Source of the DNA: Saezia sanguinis
GTDB lineage: Bacteria; Pseudomonadota; Gammaproteobacteria; Burkholderiales; Burkholderiaceae_C
DNA length: 64,000 nucleotides
Assembly: GCF_003991585.1 (NCBI RefSeq)
Contig: NZ_PQSP01000012.1
Span: 1 to 64,000 of the forward strand
Direction of reading: 5' to 3'
Every line of letters starts with the position of its first letter. Positions within the stretch are counted from its first letter, which is position 1. The position numbers and the translations under genes are program-made. The notes beneath the pieces were generated by a model that was not told the DNA's origin, did not search any database, and was given only the letters and a program-made list of their open reading frames with translations. Positions 38,535 to 47,221 of this stretch are shown one piece after another.

Positions 38535-39218
38535 ATGTCACGCACTCAACGCCTGCTCTCTTTACTACAGATCCTGCGCCGACACCGGCACCCTGTCCAG
38601 GGGCAGCAACTGGCTGATGAACTGGGAATCAGCATTCGCACGCTGTACCGCGATATTGCCACGCTGCACGCGCAAGGGGCCGACATACAAGGCGCCCCCG
38701 GACTCGGATACACACTGCGGCCAGGTTTTACCCTGCCGCCGCTGATGTTTACCCGCCAGGAAATCGCCGCGTTGGTACTGGGCTCGCGCTGGGTAGCCAA
38801 GCGCTCAGACCCTGATCTGGCACAGGCCGCCACCGAGGCACTGACCAAAATAGCGGCCGTGCTCCCCCCGGACCTGCGTGTGGAACTTGACACCATGCCA
38901 TTGCTGGTGGGGCCCGTCGACGGACCTGTCGAAAACATAGATCCGGGCATGCTGCGCCAGGCCATTCATGACGAGACCAAACTGCATATACACTACCGCG
39001 ACTTGAACGGCCACCTCACAGAACGGCTGGTCTGGCCCATTGCATTAGGGCACTTTGAACAGGTGCGCATTCTGATTGCCTGGTGCGAACTGCGCCAGGG
39101 ATTCCGCCATTTCCGTACCGACCGTATCGAGAAAATCATCTCCACGCAAACCCACTACCCCGAGCGCCGGCACACTTTACTTAATACATGGAAAACAAGC
39201 CAGAATATACCAGGGTGA
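38535..39218 (+). CDS. YafY/WYL-domain transcriptional regulator
   Basis: This 227-residue protein has an N-terminal DeoR-type winged helix (LSLLQILRRHRHPVQGQQLA, then LGISIRTLYRDIATLHAQG) and a C-terminal WYL domain with IHYRDLNGHLTERLVWPIAL and ending in RIEKI. WYL domains sense small ligands or nucleic acid and turn promoters on or off. The central segment before the WYL domain is typical of YafY relatives. It faces the formate dehydrogenase operon, but a role in its control is only suggested by position. Confidence 0.88.
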   Translation: MSRTQRLLSLLQILRRHRHPVQGQQLADELGISIRTLYRDIATLHAQGADIQGAPGLGYTLRPGFTLPPLMFTRQEIAALVLGSRWVAKRSDPDLAQAATEALTKIAAVLPPDLRVELDTMPLLVGPVDGPVENIDPGMLRQAIHDETKLHIHYRDLNGHLTERLVWPIALGHFEQVRILIAWCELRQGFRHFRTDRIEKIISTQTHYPERRHTLLNTWKTSQNIPG

Positions 39219-39248
39219 TGCTTCTGCACAAAACATCACCGCCCGAAT

Positions 39249-39788
39249 TCAACACAACAGATCGTCCGCTGCTTTCACCTGGGCAAACAGCCCATGCAAC
39301 GCTGCCAAAAAGCAACGGTGCACTTGCGCCGCAGGAATCTCCTGCCCATTAAAAGCCAGATCTCGTGTTGCGCAGGCATCATGCGCTACCGTACAGGCGT
39401 AACCCAGATCAAATGCCGCCCGGACCGTACTGTCAATGCACATATGGGTCATCATGCCCACAATCAGCACCTCTTTCACGGCAAGGCGGTCCAACTCCTT
39501 CTGTAACAATGTATCCCGAAAACTGTTCGGGTAATTTTTCTGCAACACCAGCTCTCCAGATTGCGGCCTGACGCTTTCATGTATTTCAGCGCCTGGCGTT
39601 CCAGGCAAAAAGAATGTGGCATCCGGCCTGGTCGCAATGTGCTGAATATGAACAACCGGTTTTTTCTGCGCCCGAAAATGGTTTAACAGCCTGCTGGCCT
39701 TGAGCGCCGCCGCCTCGCTTCCCACCAAAGGCAAACGTCCGCCTGGAAAATAATCATTCTGAATATCCACCAAAATCAATGCCTGCAT
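39249..39788 (-). CDS. Isochorismatase-like cysteine hydrolase
   Basis: This protein of 179 residues begins MQALILVDIQNDYFPGGRL, the Asp-containing first motif of the isochorismatase-like family. The nucleophile Cys appears in VGMMTHMCIDSTVRAAFDLG. Members hydrolyse amides such as nicotinamide, ureidoacrylate or biuret. An AGGAG motif eight bases upstream fixes the start at 39788, not the upstream codon at 39809. It converges with the WYL regulator gene, ending 30 bases from it. The substrate is unknown. Confidence 0.9.
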   Translation of the reverse strand: MQALILVDIQNDYFPGGRLPLVGSEAAALKASRLLNHFRAQKKPVVHIQHIATRPDATFFLPGTPGAEIHESVRPQSGELVLQKNYPNSFRDTLLQKELDRLAVKEVLIVGMMTHMCIDSTVRAAFDLGYACTVAHDACATRDLAFNGQEIPAAQVHRCFLAALHGLFAQVKAADDLLC

Positions 39789-40010
39789 GGCGTTCTCCTT
39801 GTTTGTCACAGCCGTCAGAAAACGCCTATTTTAACCACGCGCCATCCCCTCTCGCGCAAACGGCTTTCCGGCACTTGCAAGTCATTTGCATGCTTCTCGC
39901 CGGTAAACGAATTTCTGCAACTGCTTGCACACATTGCAGCCGCTACTGCCAGAAACTGACACACCCGCCACCTAAGATACAACCTGTCCAAACAAACAGG
40001 AGCATTTTGC

Positions 40011-40397
40011 ATGTCACCCTCCACGGCACTGACCATTTTATACGTCAACAACCCGCAAACCTGCGCCCGCTTTTACCGCCAGATATTTGATCGGGAACCA
40101 CTAGAGGCATCTCCCACTTTTGTGATGTTCAAAATCAATGACAACATGCTGCTGGGCCTGTGGTCGCAACATACCATGCAGCCCGCCACCAGCGCCACAG
40201 CAGGCGCCATGGAACTGGCGCTGCCGGTGGCAAGCGATACTCTGGTCGACACGACTTACCAGAACTGGAAAAACGCAGGCATAGAAGGGCTGCAATTCAT
40301 CCAGCCGCCAACCCGTATGGAGTTTGGTTATAACTTTGTCGCACAAGACCCTGACGGACACCGCCTGCGCATATTCCATGCCGCAGATGAAAACTGA
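40011..40397 (+). CDS. VOC (glyoxalase/bleomycin-resistance fold) protein
   Basis: This is a 128-residue protein of the vicinal oxygen chelate superfamily with two beta-alpha-beta-beta-beta units. Features are ILYVNNPQTCARFYRQIF at the N-terminus and the closing FVAQDPDGHRLRIF. Single-domain members may be metalloenzymes or drug-binding proteins; the metal ligands are not clear here. An AGGAG motif stands nine bases before the ATG. It is followed by the EVE gene with a 39-base gap, likely in one transcript. Confidence 0.87.
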   Translation: MSPSTALTILYVNNPQTCARFYRQIFDREPLEASPTFVMFKINDNMLLGLWSQHTMQPATSATAGAMELALPVASDTLVDTTYQNWKNAGIEGLQFIQPPTRMEFGYNFVAQDPDGHRLRIFHAADEN

Positions 40398-40436
40398 GCC
40401 AACGCCTTGCAGATTAACTGGCATATGCCTGAAGCC

Positions 40437-41015
40437 ATGACACAACCGTCTGACACCGGCCCTGCCCGCCATTACTGGCTGGCAGTTGCCTCGGCTAACC
40501 ATGTCGCGCTGGGGCGCGAACAGGGCTTCATGCAGGTGTGCCATGGCAAACCTGCGCCGTTGCGTCGCATTCATGCGGGCGACAGTGTAGTTTACTATTC
40601 GCCCACCGCCACCTTCGGACAAAAAGACACACTGCGGGCATTCACCGCCGCCGGGGTCGTTACATCGAAAACACCTTATCAGGCGCAGATGGGAGAACAC
40701 TTCTTCCCATGGCGGCATGATGTGCGCTGGTATGTGACAACCCCTGCGCCGATTGCACCGTTACGCACCCAACTGGGGCTCACAGCTGGGAAAACCAACT
40801 GGGGTTATTCATTGCGCTTTGGGTTGGTCAGAATCAGCCCGCAGGACTTTGTCCATATCCTCTTGCACATGCAAGCATCTTCCACGCTGGAAAACACACC
40901 GCTGTGCCCCTTTACTGCAACATACAGCATTGTCTTAGCCGCCCGCCACTTTTATAATCTACTTCCCGCGGCAAAAAATACCTGCTGCGGCATGAACCTA
41001 AAGGAAACACCATGA
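40437..41015 (+). CDS. EVE-domain protein
   Basis: This protein of about 192 residues consists of an EVE (PUA-like, formerly DUF55) domain, opening [19 protein letters not shown] and containing [18 protein letters not shown] and the aromatic-cage region near [14 protein letters not shown] domains recognise modified bases in DNA or RNA. The frame is open from 40407; the ATG codons at 40425 and 40437 are both possible and neither has a good Shine-Dalgarno. Its stop overlaps the start of the small basic protein gene by four bases. Confidence 0.85.
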   Translation: MTQPSDTGPARHYWLAVASANHVALGREQGFMQVCHGKPAPLRRIHAGDSVVYYSPTATFGQKDTLRAFTAAGVVTSKTPYQAQMGEHFFPWRHDVRWYVTTPAPIAPLRTQLGLTAGKTNWGYSLRFGLVRISPQDFVHILLHMQASSTLENTPLCPFTATYSIVLAARHFYNLLPAAKNTCCGMNLKETP

Positions 41016-41203
41016 AAACCAGGCACAAGACACTTGTTCCACGCAACCCCTACGCGGCTGCGGCAGCCCAGAAAAAGGCCGGAACACATGAAAAAAGCAC
41101 TAAAGCCAAACGGCAGCAGGCTAAACGACAGTTACGGGCACTGCTCGATACACCAGATAAAGGCGGGAACAACCCGCCTTTATTCTTTTGGGCGTTTGCT
41201 TAA
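41012..41203 (+). CDS. Small basic protein
   Basis: This 63-residue protein is rich in Lys, Arg and Ala ([20 protein letters not shown], then [15 protein letters not shown]). Similar short basic proteins with a KAG-H-K-S pattern occur in betaproteobacteria, with no function I know. AAAGGA precedes the ATG, and the ATGA overlap with the EVE gene suggests coupling. Its last 15 codons run through an intrinsic terminator (41159-41185) and encode an odd tail, [13 protein letters not shown], so the natural C-terminus may have been lost or extended. Confidence 0.65.
   Translation: MKTRHKTLVPRNPYAAAAAQKKAGTHEKSTKAKRQQAKRQLRALLDTPDKGGNNPPLFFWAFA
41159..41185 (+). terminator. Rho-independent terminator inside the 3' end of the small basic protein gene
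   Basis: AAAGGCGGG (41159-41167) and CCCGCCTTT (41173-41181) form a nine-base stem with a five-base loop, followed by ATTCTTTT. It overlaps codons of the small gene that ends at 41203 and sits before the convergent phosphoesterase gene. Confidence 0.85.
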
Positions 41204-41226
41204 CCGGCGATACAGATACAGTGCCT

Positions 41227-42144
41227 TCAATCCACATAGGCAAAATGCGTATCCGTCAGTTCTGTCTCTCCCTGCCAGCGATACGCCACCAGCTTGCCAG
41301 CCGGTGAAGCCGCAGAATAATCCACACAGGCAATATAAGGCGACAGGCACTCAGGTTTGCCCGTAAGCCAGTAGTGGCCGATGAACACCGGCACCTTATC
41401 CTGATAACCCTGCCCGACAAAATGGCTGTCAACCGCCGGCAACTGCGCGGCAATATCATCGCCAATCACCAGGTCACGCCAGGTTGCCCCACCCTGTAGC
41501 CACCATTTCACACGCGTTTTACGCCGCATGACATAGTCTTTATCATAAAAGAACACGCCATCAGGCAGCGCAACTTCCTGGCCTTTGAGCAACAATTCGG
41601 TTGCCAGAAATTCGGGTGAACCATCTTTGAACAAAACCGGCCAAGCATCCTCTTTGACCGTGTTGCTTTCTGTCAGATAAGGCTTGAGTGTCGCCATCGC
41701 CTGCTGATCCCAGCACGCATGTATGACACGGATATTGCCCAAATCCAGCCACATCGGCAGCGTTTTGAACCAACTCACCCACTTGGCATGCAGCGGGGAA
41801 AATTCCTTGACCGCATCCAGAAAAGCCGTATGCTGCCTGCGGTTCTTCTCGTCATGAGAGCGCAGGTAGGTTTCTGATGCATCAGAGGTGGGCGTATGCC
41901 ACCCGATCGCATTGACCTCGTGATTTCCCATCACCGCCAGCGCACTGCCGGCATCCACCATGGCTTTCACCGTTTCCAGCACAGCCAACTGTTTGGGGCC
42001 ACGGTCGACAAAGTCGCCTAAAAAGATGACTTTGCGCTCCTCATGCCCCCAGACGTCATTGACCCGTTCGTATCCCATGTGCGACAGCAAGGCAAACAAC
42101 CGCCCCGCCTGTCCGTGTATGTCTCCAATAATGTCGTATTTCAT
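41227..42144 (-). CDS. Calcineurin-like metallophosphoesterase
   Basis: This protein of about 305 residues has the PPP/ApaH-type metal motifs: GDIHGQAGRLFALL, FLGDFVDRGPKQ, VMGNHEVNAIGW and late His residues in RVIHACWD and FIGHYWL. It may hydrolyse phosphoproteins, diadenosine polyphosphates or related compounds; length and motifs do not decide between these. Tandem starts at 42150 and 42144 exist; AGGA is better placed for 42144. It lies 20 bases after the GNAT gene stop on the same strand. Confidence 0.86.
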   Translation of the reverse strand: MKYDIIGDIHGQAGRLFALLSHMGYERVNDVWGHEERKVIFLGDFVDRGPKQLAVLETVKAMVDAGSALAVMGNHEVNAIGWHTPTSDASETYLRSHDEKNRRQHTAFLDAVKEFSPLHAKWVSWFKTLPMWLDLGNIRVIHACWDQQAMATLKPYLTESNTVKEDAWPVLFKDGSPEFLATELLLKGQEVALPDGVFFYDKDYVMRRKTRVKWWLQGGATWRDLVIGDDIAAQLPAVDSHFVGQGYQDKVPVFIGHYWLTGKPECLSPYIACVDYSAASPAGKLVAYRWQGETELTDTHFAYVD

Positions 42145-42164
42145 ATTCATCCTGATTTTAATTA

Positions 42165-42632
42165 TCAGCCATCCCTAGCATACCGCATATGCAGCAAAGG
42201 AAACGGATTGCCCTGCTGATCATATGCCGAGCGGCCAACCACATCAAACCCCATATGCTGATAAAACCCCACGGCCTGTGGGTTTTGCTCATTGACATCC
42301 AGTGAGTTCACATGCCAGTGCCCGATGGCATAACGCAGCAACGCCTTCCCGGCTCCGCAGCCATGGCAGCAAGGCTCGACAAAAAGCATTTCAACATGCT
42401 GACCACGGGCACCAAGAAACCCTACGATGCGCTCCCGTATGCCGACAAGACCTGTGACATGCGACATTGCCGGTAAATAATTGGACGCAATTTGAGGTTT
42501 GAGCAGTTGAATATCTTTTTCAGATAAAAAATGATGGGTTGCCCGCACTGACGCCTCCCAGATATCTGTCAGCTCAGCGTATCTGCCAGCATCAGGCGTT
42601 ATGAATGAAAATCTTCTATTCTGTGAGTTCAA
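42165..42632 (-). CDS. GNAT-family N-acetyltransferase
   Basis: This 155-residue protein has the GNAT fold. It shows VEMLFVEPCCHGCGAGKALL, the acetyl-CoA pyrophosphate-binding region (here with a Cys-rich GCGAGKA in place of the usual Gln/Arg-xxGxG/A), and the late SLDVNEQNPQAVGFYQHMGF. It resembles the YjaB group. The acceptor is unknown. It is probably co-transcribed with the phosphoesterase gene 20 bases downstream and is divergent from the PAP2 gene. Confidence 0.87.
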   Translation of the reverse strand: MNSQNRRFSFITPDAGRYAELTDIWEASVRATHHFLSEKDIQLLKPQIASNYLPAMSHVTGLVGIRERIVGFLGARGQHVEMLFVEPCCHGCGAGKALLRYAIGHWHVNSLDVNEQNPQAVGFYQHMGFDVVGRSAYDQQGNPFPLLHMRYARDG

Positions 42633-42716
42633 TTGTTTTTCTTGTTAATGTTTTTTTAATAATGTCTCAGTAAGCTATATGTATGAATATAGCAATCAAT
42701 TGAGATCTTATCAAAC

Positions 42717-43517
42717 ATGGAAAATGCTGTCTCTTGTCACCGCAGATCATGCATCAATAAAGCATCACTGACTTTGTTGATCATCGGGATGCTCATCTTA
42801 TTGAGTGTCCCCTGTGCGGTGCTGCTCTTTGGCTGGCAATGGGACCCGGCCAAAATACCTGCGACCTACCTGTACCCGTTTGCCTTGTTCAGCCAAAGCG
42901 CAAATGGCGTCATTGCCATTCTTTTTTGCGCTGTTCTGTTCTGGTACCTGAAGCTGCCGCTCAAAAAAAGCCTGCTTTTATTTATCATTCTTCTGGTCAC
43001 AACATTGGCCGGCCTGGCCATCAAGTCCATTGCCAAAGAAGTGACAGATGCCCCCAGGCCCTATGTCGTCTGGCTGGAAAAAAACGGTTATATCCAAGAG
43101 GCTGACCACTTCTATGACCTGCCCCATAAAAGCGCATTTGTCTCGCAGCAGGACATCCCGGATGAGCAGGTGTCCGAATGGCAGCAGGAATACTGGGCAA
43201 GCAACACCGGCTATTCGTTCCCATCAGGGCATACCCTGTTTGCCGCACAGTGGGCATTGACCATGTTGCTCCTGTTATGGCGCAAAAAGGCCTATCTGCC
43301 CATTACACTGACGCTGCTGTGGGCCATGGGCGTGGAAGCCAGCCGCCTGATTTTAGGCATGCACTGGCCCTCAGACCTGATCACGTCATGCGCACTGGCG
43401 GTTGTGATGGTATGGATAGCCAGCCTTTGCTGGGACCGCTGGATATTTACGCCACCCAACAGCGCAAACGCACCGCCTCCGGTTACCCATCCGGCCATAC
43501 CGACTGCCGGAATTTAA
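42717..43517 (+). CDS. PAP2-family membrane phosphatase (PgpB-like)
   Basis: This 266-residue membrane protein has about six hydrophobic helices and the three PAP2 phosphatase motifs: KEVTDAPRP, SFPSGHTLFAAQ and SRLILGMHWPSDL. PgpB-type enzymes dephosphorylate phosphatidylglycerol phosphate, undecaprenyl pyrophosphate or lipid A related lipids on the outer side of the inner membrane. A terminator at 43555-43580 ends the transcript. It stands just before the lipid A phosphoethanolamine transferase operon, though a separate promoter serves that unit. Confidence 0.9.
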   Translation: MENAVSCHRRSCINKASLTLLIIGMLILLSVPCAVLLFGWQWDPAKIPATYLYPFALFSQSANGVIAILFCAVLFWYLKLPLKKSLLLFIILLVTTLAGLAIKSIAKEVTDAPRPYVVWLEKNGYIQEADHFYDLPHKSAFVSQQDIPDEQVSEWQQEYWASNTGYSFPSGHTLFAAQWALTMLLLLWRKKAYLPITLTLLWAMGVEASRLILGMHWPSDLITSCALAVVMVWIASLCWDRWIFTPPNSANAPPPVTHPAIPTAGI

Positions 43518-43554
43518 ACCACTGTGATCCGCTTTCATCCGCTTTCCAAAAAAC

Positions 43555-43580
43555 AAGGGCCTTCAATCAGGCCCTTTTCT
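43555..43580 (+). terminator. Rho-independent terminator after the PAP2 gene
   Basis: AAGGGCCT (43555-43562) pairs with AGGCCCTT (43569-43576) around a six-base loop, followed by TTCTTT. It isolates the PAP2 gene from the eptA-pmrAB operon. Confidence 0.85.
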
Positions 43581-43695
43581 TTATCGCGTCACCTGCACAC
43601 GGATATAAAAACCGCTTCAACACAGCCATGACCGGCGGCCCCTTTCTCCCGTTCTGCCTATGCCATGTTCCTGTAATCCCCATGATGAAAACACG

Positions 43696-43715
43696 CTTAA
43701 GGTTTTATTAATGTT
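43696..43715 (+). promoter_or_regulatory. PmrA-box-like direct repeat upstream of eptA
   Basis: CTTAAGGTT (43696-43704), two bases, then ATTAATGTT (43707-43715) form direct repeats with an 11-base period. This fits the known PmrA/BasR site, a tandem CTTAAGGTT or YTTAAK-N5-YTTAAK. The start codon of eptA is 50 bases further. It suggests autoregulation of the operon by the encoded response regulator. Confidence 0.7.
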
Positions 43716-43764
43716 GGCTCTCTAGACTGCTGCCCTATTACTAGATTTCTCATTAGAAAACCTC

Positions 43765-45417
43765 ATGGGCAACACAAAAGACACCTCACACAAGTTTGCT
43801 GTCAAAGAAAGTACGCTGATCATCATCGCCGCCCTTTTCTTTGCTTCATTTGAAAATATTGCATTCTGGAAAAAGGCACTGGAGCTCACTGCATTGGATT
43901 CAATGCAAAACATACTTTTTCTGGCATCGCTGCTCACCTTTTTTGTCTGCTTTTTTATTCTTTTCTTTTCGGTGCTGTTATGGCGCCCGCTGACAAAACC
44001 GCTGCTCATCGTTTTGCTGCTGATCAGCGCAGGGGCGAATTACTTTTCCATCAGCTACGGCATTTACATTGACCGGGAAATGATACGCAATGTTTCACGG
44101 ACCAATGCACATGAAACGCTGGCACTGATCACCCCGCAATTCCTGCTGTGGTTCACCCTGCTGGGCATACTCCCTGCCATTCTTGTCTGGAAAGTACGCA
44201 TCACCCCGGCCCGCTCTGCACTGCGTGGCATTGCAATCAGGATATTTGGCATGGCCGCAGCCGTTGCTCTTATTGGCATTACCGCTGTGCCCATGTACAA
44301 GGACTATGCCTCTTTTTTCCGTAACAACAAAGACATTGTCAAACTGATCGCACCAACCAACTTCATTCATGGCTCTTACGCCTTCGCCAAACAAACCATC
44401 CGGGCCAATCAGCCCTTGCTGCAGATTGGGCTGGATGCCAAACAGGTTTTCCCTGATGAAGGCGCACATAAACCAACACTGTTTGTCCTGGTGGTCGGAG
44501 AAACCGCAAGAGCTGCAAACTTCTCCTTATTTGGTTATGAACGCAATACCAACCCCTTGCTGTCACAGCAGAATAACCTGCTTGCCTTCCAGCACACATC
44601 ATCCTGCGGTACTGCCACGGCCACATCGGTTCCCTGCATGTTTTCCAACATGGCACGCGTCAATTACTCGTCGGACCTTGCCGACCGGCAGGAAAATCTT
44701 GTCGACATATTGTCCAGAGCAGGCATCTCCGTCTTATGGAACGAAAACAACACCGGCTGCCAGGACGTATGCAACCGCCTGCCCCTCTCAGTTCCGATCG
44801 CTGCATTTACCCCGTCCGAAGATTGCCCGGAAGGCCTTTGTTATGACGAGCACCTGCTTGACAACGTCAGCCAATACATTGCCGAGCAGAAAAACGGTGA
44901 CATTTTCATTGTGCTGCACACCATCGGCAGTCACGGCCCCAGCTATTACCGCCGCTATCCGCCAGCCATGCCCGGGCAATTCACACCTCCGTGTGATACC
45001 AACCAGATTCAGGGCTGCTCCAAAGAATCGCTGGTCAATACATACGACAACACCATTGTGTATACCGATTACATGCTGAACCAGACCATTGAACTGCTCA
45101 AAGGTTATGAAGACCGCTACGAAACCGGCATGCTCTATGTTTCCGACCATGGCGAATCGCTGGGCGAAAGCGGCATGTATCTGCACTCTGCTCCCTACAT
45201 GATTGCCCCCAGTGAGCAGACCCATGTGCCGATGATCTTCTGGTCATCTGACGAATTCATGCAAAAGCGCCGCATTGACCTGGCGTGCATGCAGCAAAAT
45301 GCACGCGATAAAGAATACTCGCATGACAACCTATTTCATACCATGCTCGGCGCCATGCATGTCTCTACAGTGGAATACAAACCCGAACTTGATCTCTTTT
45401 CAGAATGTCGGAGATAA
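43765..45417 (+). CDS. eptA: Lipid A phosphoethanolamine transferase (EptA/MCR family)
   Basis: This 550-residue protein has five N-terminal membrane helices (about residues 15-175) and a periplasmic alkaline-phosphatase-like domain. Glu246 (VVGETARA) and Thr285 (SCGTATATSVPCMF) fall at the positions of the metal ligand and nucleophile known in MCR-1. Further metal motifs are HTIGSHGPSYY and VSDHGESLGE. Paired cysteines typical of the family are present (CQDVC, CPEGLC, CDTN...GCS). It adds phosphoethanolamine to lipid A and lowers binding of cationic peptides such as colistin. It heads an operon with a PmrAB-like two-component system. Confidence 0.95.
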   Translation: MGNTKDTSHKFAVKESTLIIIAALFFASFENIAFWKKALELTALDSMQNILFLASLLTFFVCFFILFFSVLLWRPLTKPLLIVLLLISAGANYFSISYGIYIDREMIRNVSRTNAHETLALITPQFLLWFTLLGILPAILVWKVRITPARSALRGIAIRIFGMAAAVALIGITAVPMYKDYASFFRNNKDIVKLIAPTNFIHGSYAFAKQTIRANQPLLQIGLDAKQVFPDEGAHKPTLFVLVVGETARAANFSLFGYERNTNPLLSQQNNLLAFQHTSSCGTATATSVPCMFSNMARVNYSSDLADRQENLVDILSRAGISVLWNENNTGCQDVCNRLPLSVPIAAFTPSEDCPEGLCYDEHLLDNVSQYIAEQKNGDIFIVLHTIGSHGPSYYRRYPPAMPGQFTPPCDTNQIQGCSKESLVNTYDNTIVYTDYMLNQTIELLKGYEDRYETGMLYVSDHGESLGESGMYLHSAPYMIAPSEQTHVPMIFWSSDEFMQKRRIDLACMQQNARDKEYSHDNLFHTMLGAMHVSTVEYKPELDLFSECRR

Positions 45418-45422
45418 TCAGC

Positions 45423-46136
45423 ATGGAACAGCAAGTATGTCCCTTAACGTCCGCGGTCCATGCCTCAGACACCATGAAAGTACTCATTGTCGAAGATGAC
45501 TCTCTGCTGCGTAGCGGGTTAACAGAAGCGCTGGCGCAACAACACTATGCCTGCGATGCAACCAGCAATGCAAGCCAGGCCAACCGGCACATTCTGTCCC
45601 AGCAATACAGCGCCATTCTGCTGGACCTGGGCCTGCCTGATACCGATGGATTATCGCTGCTCAGGCAATGGCGCAACCAGAAAATAGAAACCCCGGTCAT
45701 GATCATCACCGCGCGTGATGCACTGGAAGACCGTGTGCAGGGACTCGATGCCGGCGCAGACGACTATCTGATCAAGCCTTTTGAACTGGTGGAACTTTTC
45801 GCCCGTCTGCGAGCGATTATCAGACGGCACCAAAACCAAAGCGACAATCTCATCAACGTTGGCAACATCGCGCTGGACCTGGCCAATCGGCAGGTGACCT
45901 TACATGGCAACCGGCTGGATCTCACGGCACGCGAATTTGCCATTTTGTCACGCCTGATGCTGAAAAAAGGGCAGGCTGTTGCACGTGAAATACTTCAGCA
46001 GGACATCTACTCGTGGCATGACAACCTGGGCTCCAACACGCTGGAAGTCTACATTCACCATTTACGCCAAAAGCTCGGGAAGGACTCCATCACCACCGTA
46101 AGGGGCGTCGGATACCGCCTGGAGGATACCCTTTGA
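45423..46136 (+). CDS. pmrA: OmpR-family response regulator, PmrA/BasR-like
   Basis: The receiver domain begins MKVLIVEDDSLLRSGL, with the phospho-acceptor Asp in ILLDLGLPDTDG and the conserved Lys in LIKPFE. The C-terminal winged helix contains LTAREFAILSRLM and ends YIHHLRQKLGKDSITTVRGV. Homology favours the ATG at 45474, but only the ATG at 45423 has a Shine-Dalgarno (GGAGA, overlapping the eptA stop), adding 17 residues before MKV. I give the longer form. It likely binds the box at 43696-43715. Confidence 0.9.
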   Translation: MEQQVCPLTSAVHASDTMKVLIVEDDSLLRSGLTEALAQQHYACDATSNASQANRHILSQQYSAILLDLGLPDTDGLSLLRQWRNQKIETPVMIITARDALEDRVQGLDAGADDYLIKPFELVELFARLRAIIRRHQNQSDNLINVGNIALDLANRQVTLHGNRLDLTAREFAILSRLMLKKGQAVAREILQQDIYSWHDNLGSNTLEVYIHHLRQKLGKDSITTVRGVGYRLEDTL

Positions 46137-47221
46137 AATCATTGCGTGGCAAACTCCTGCTGGCTATCGGCCTGATACTGTTGACCACGCAGGCCATCAG
46201 CATCAGCTGGGTCTGGTATGAAAGCCGCGAACAGATTGAACTGCTGGTACAGCATGCACTGGAGACAGACGCTGAAAGTATCCAGGAAATTGACGCCGAT
46301 ATTCAGCACGAAATCAAGGAAACCATTGCCGCGCTGTTTCTGCCTGCCATTGTCACCATCTTAGTCGCCCTGGTCCTTATTTTCATTGCCGTCTCACGAC
46401 TGACCCGCCCGTTGCAACAACTCCGCGAGCAGATTGAGGACAAAAACCCCTATAACCTGGAGCCGCTTGCCATTTTGCACGCCTCCTCTGAAATCAATGC
46501 CTTTGTTCAGGCCATTAACCACCTGCTGGAACGCCTTGAAAGCGGGTTCGAGAACGAACGCCGTTTCACCGCCGATGTGGCTCACGAGTTGAGAACACCT
46601 CTTGCAGGGCTGCGGCTGAACCTGGAGCTTTTGTCGCAACAGCATGTTCCCCAGGCTGATCTGCTGATTGCCCGCATTGACCAGATGATGATTTCCATAG
46701 AGCAGTTACTGCACCTGGCCCGTGCCGGCCAGAAACTGCTGGAAGGCAACGGCGTGCGTATTGATCTGGTGGACGATGTCATCGCACCCACCCGGATGGA
46801 ATGGGAAGAAGACCCGACATCGCCCTACCCCATTGAATGGCAAATTCCGACGCATGCGTATATCACCGGAGATTCCGGGCTGATTTATACCCTGCTGCGC
46901 AACCTGCTGGAAAACGCCCGCCGTTATGCCCCGGACGGGCAACGTGCCATTGTCAGAGTCACACAAACCCCAAGCACAGTAGCACTGGAAGTTCTTGATG
47001 AAGGGCCGGGCGTTCCGCAGGATAAAGTTTCCGTATTAACCCAGCGCTTTACCCGGCTTGATAAAACATCCCAAGGGCATGGACTGGGGCTCAACATCGT
47101 CACACGAATTGTGCAGGTACACCAGGGAACACTCACCATTGAGAACCGCAGCGATCGCTCGGGGCTGCATGTCACAGTGAGTTTCCCTTTGCCATCCGCG
47201 CGCAAACACAATAGCCATTAG
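46133..47221 (+). CDS. pmrB: Sensor histidine kinase, PmrB-like
   Basis: This 362-residue inner-membrane kinase has two membrane helices (about residues 8-28 and 62-84), a short periplasmic loop rich in acidic residues, and a HAMP region. The H-box is FTADVAHELRTPLAGLRL. ATP-binding boxes include LLRNLLENARRYAP, DEGPGVP and GHGLGLNIV. Translation starts at a TTG inside the pmrA stop (TTTGA), with GGAGG well placed before it. The acidic loop (DAESIQEIDADIQHEIKE) could bind cations such as iron. The final TAG stop overlaps the first two bases of structured element copy 2. Confidence 0.92.
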   Translation: MKSLRGKLLLAIGLILLTTQAISISWVWYESREQIELLVQHALETDAESIQEIDADIQHEIKETIAALFLPAIVTILVALVLIFIAVSRLTRPLQQLREQIEDKNPYNLEPLAILHASSEINAFVQAINHLLERLESGFENERRFTADVAHELRTPLAGLRLNLELLSQQHVPQADLLIARIDQMMISIEQLLHLARAGQKLLEGNGVRIDLVDDVIAPTRMEWEEDPTSPYPIEWQIPTHAYITGDSGLIYTLLRNLLENARRYAPDGQRAIVRVTQTPSTVALEVLDEGPGVPQDKVSVLTQRFTRLDKTSQGHGLGLNIVTRIVQVHQGTLTIENRSDRSGLHVTVSFPLPSARKHNSH

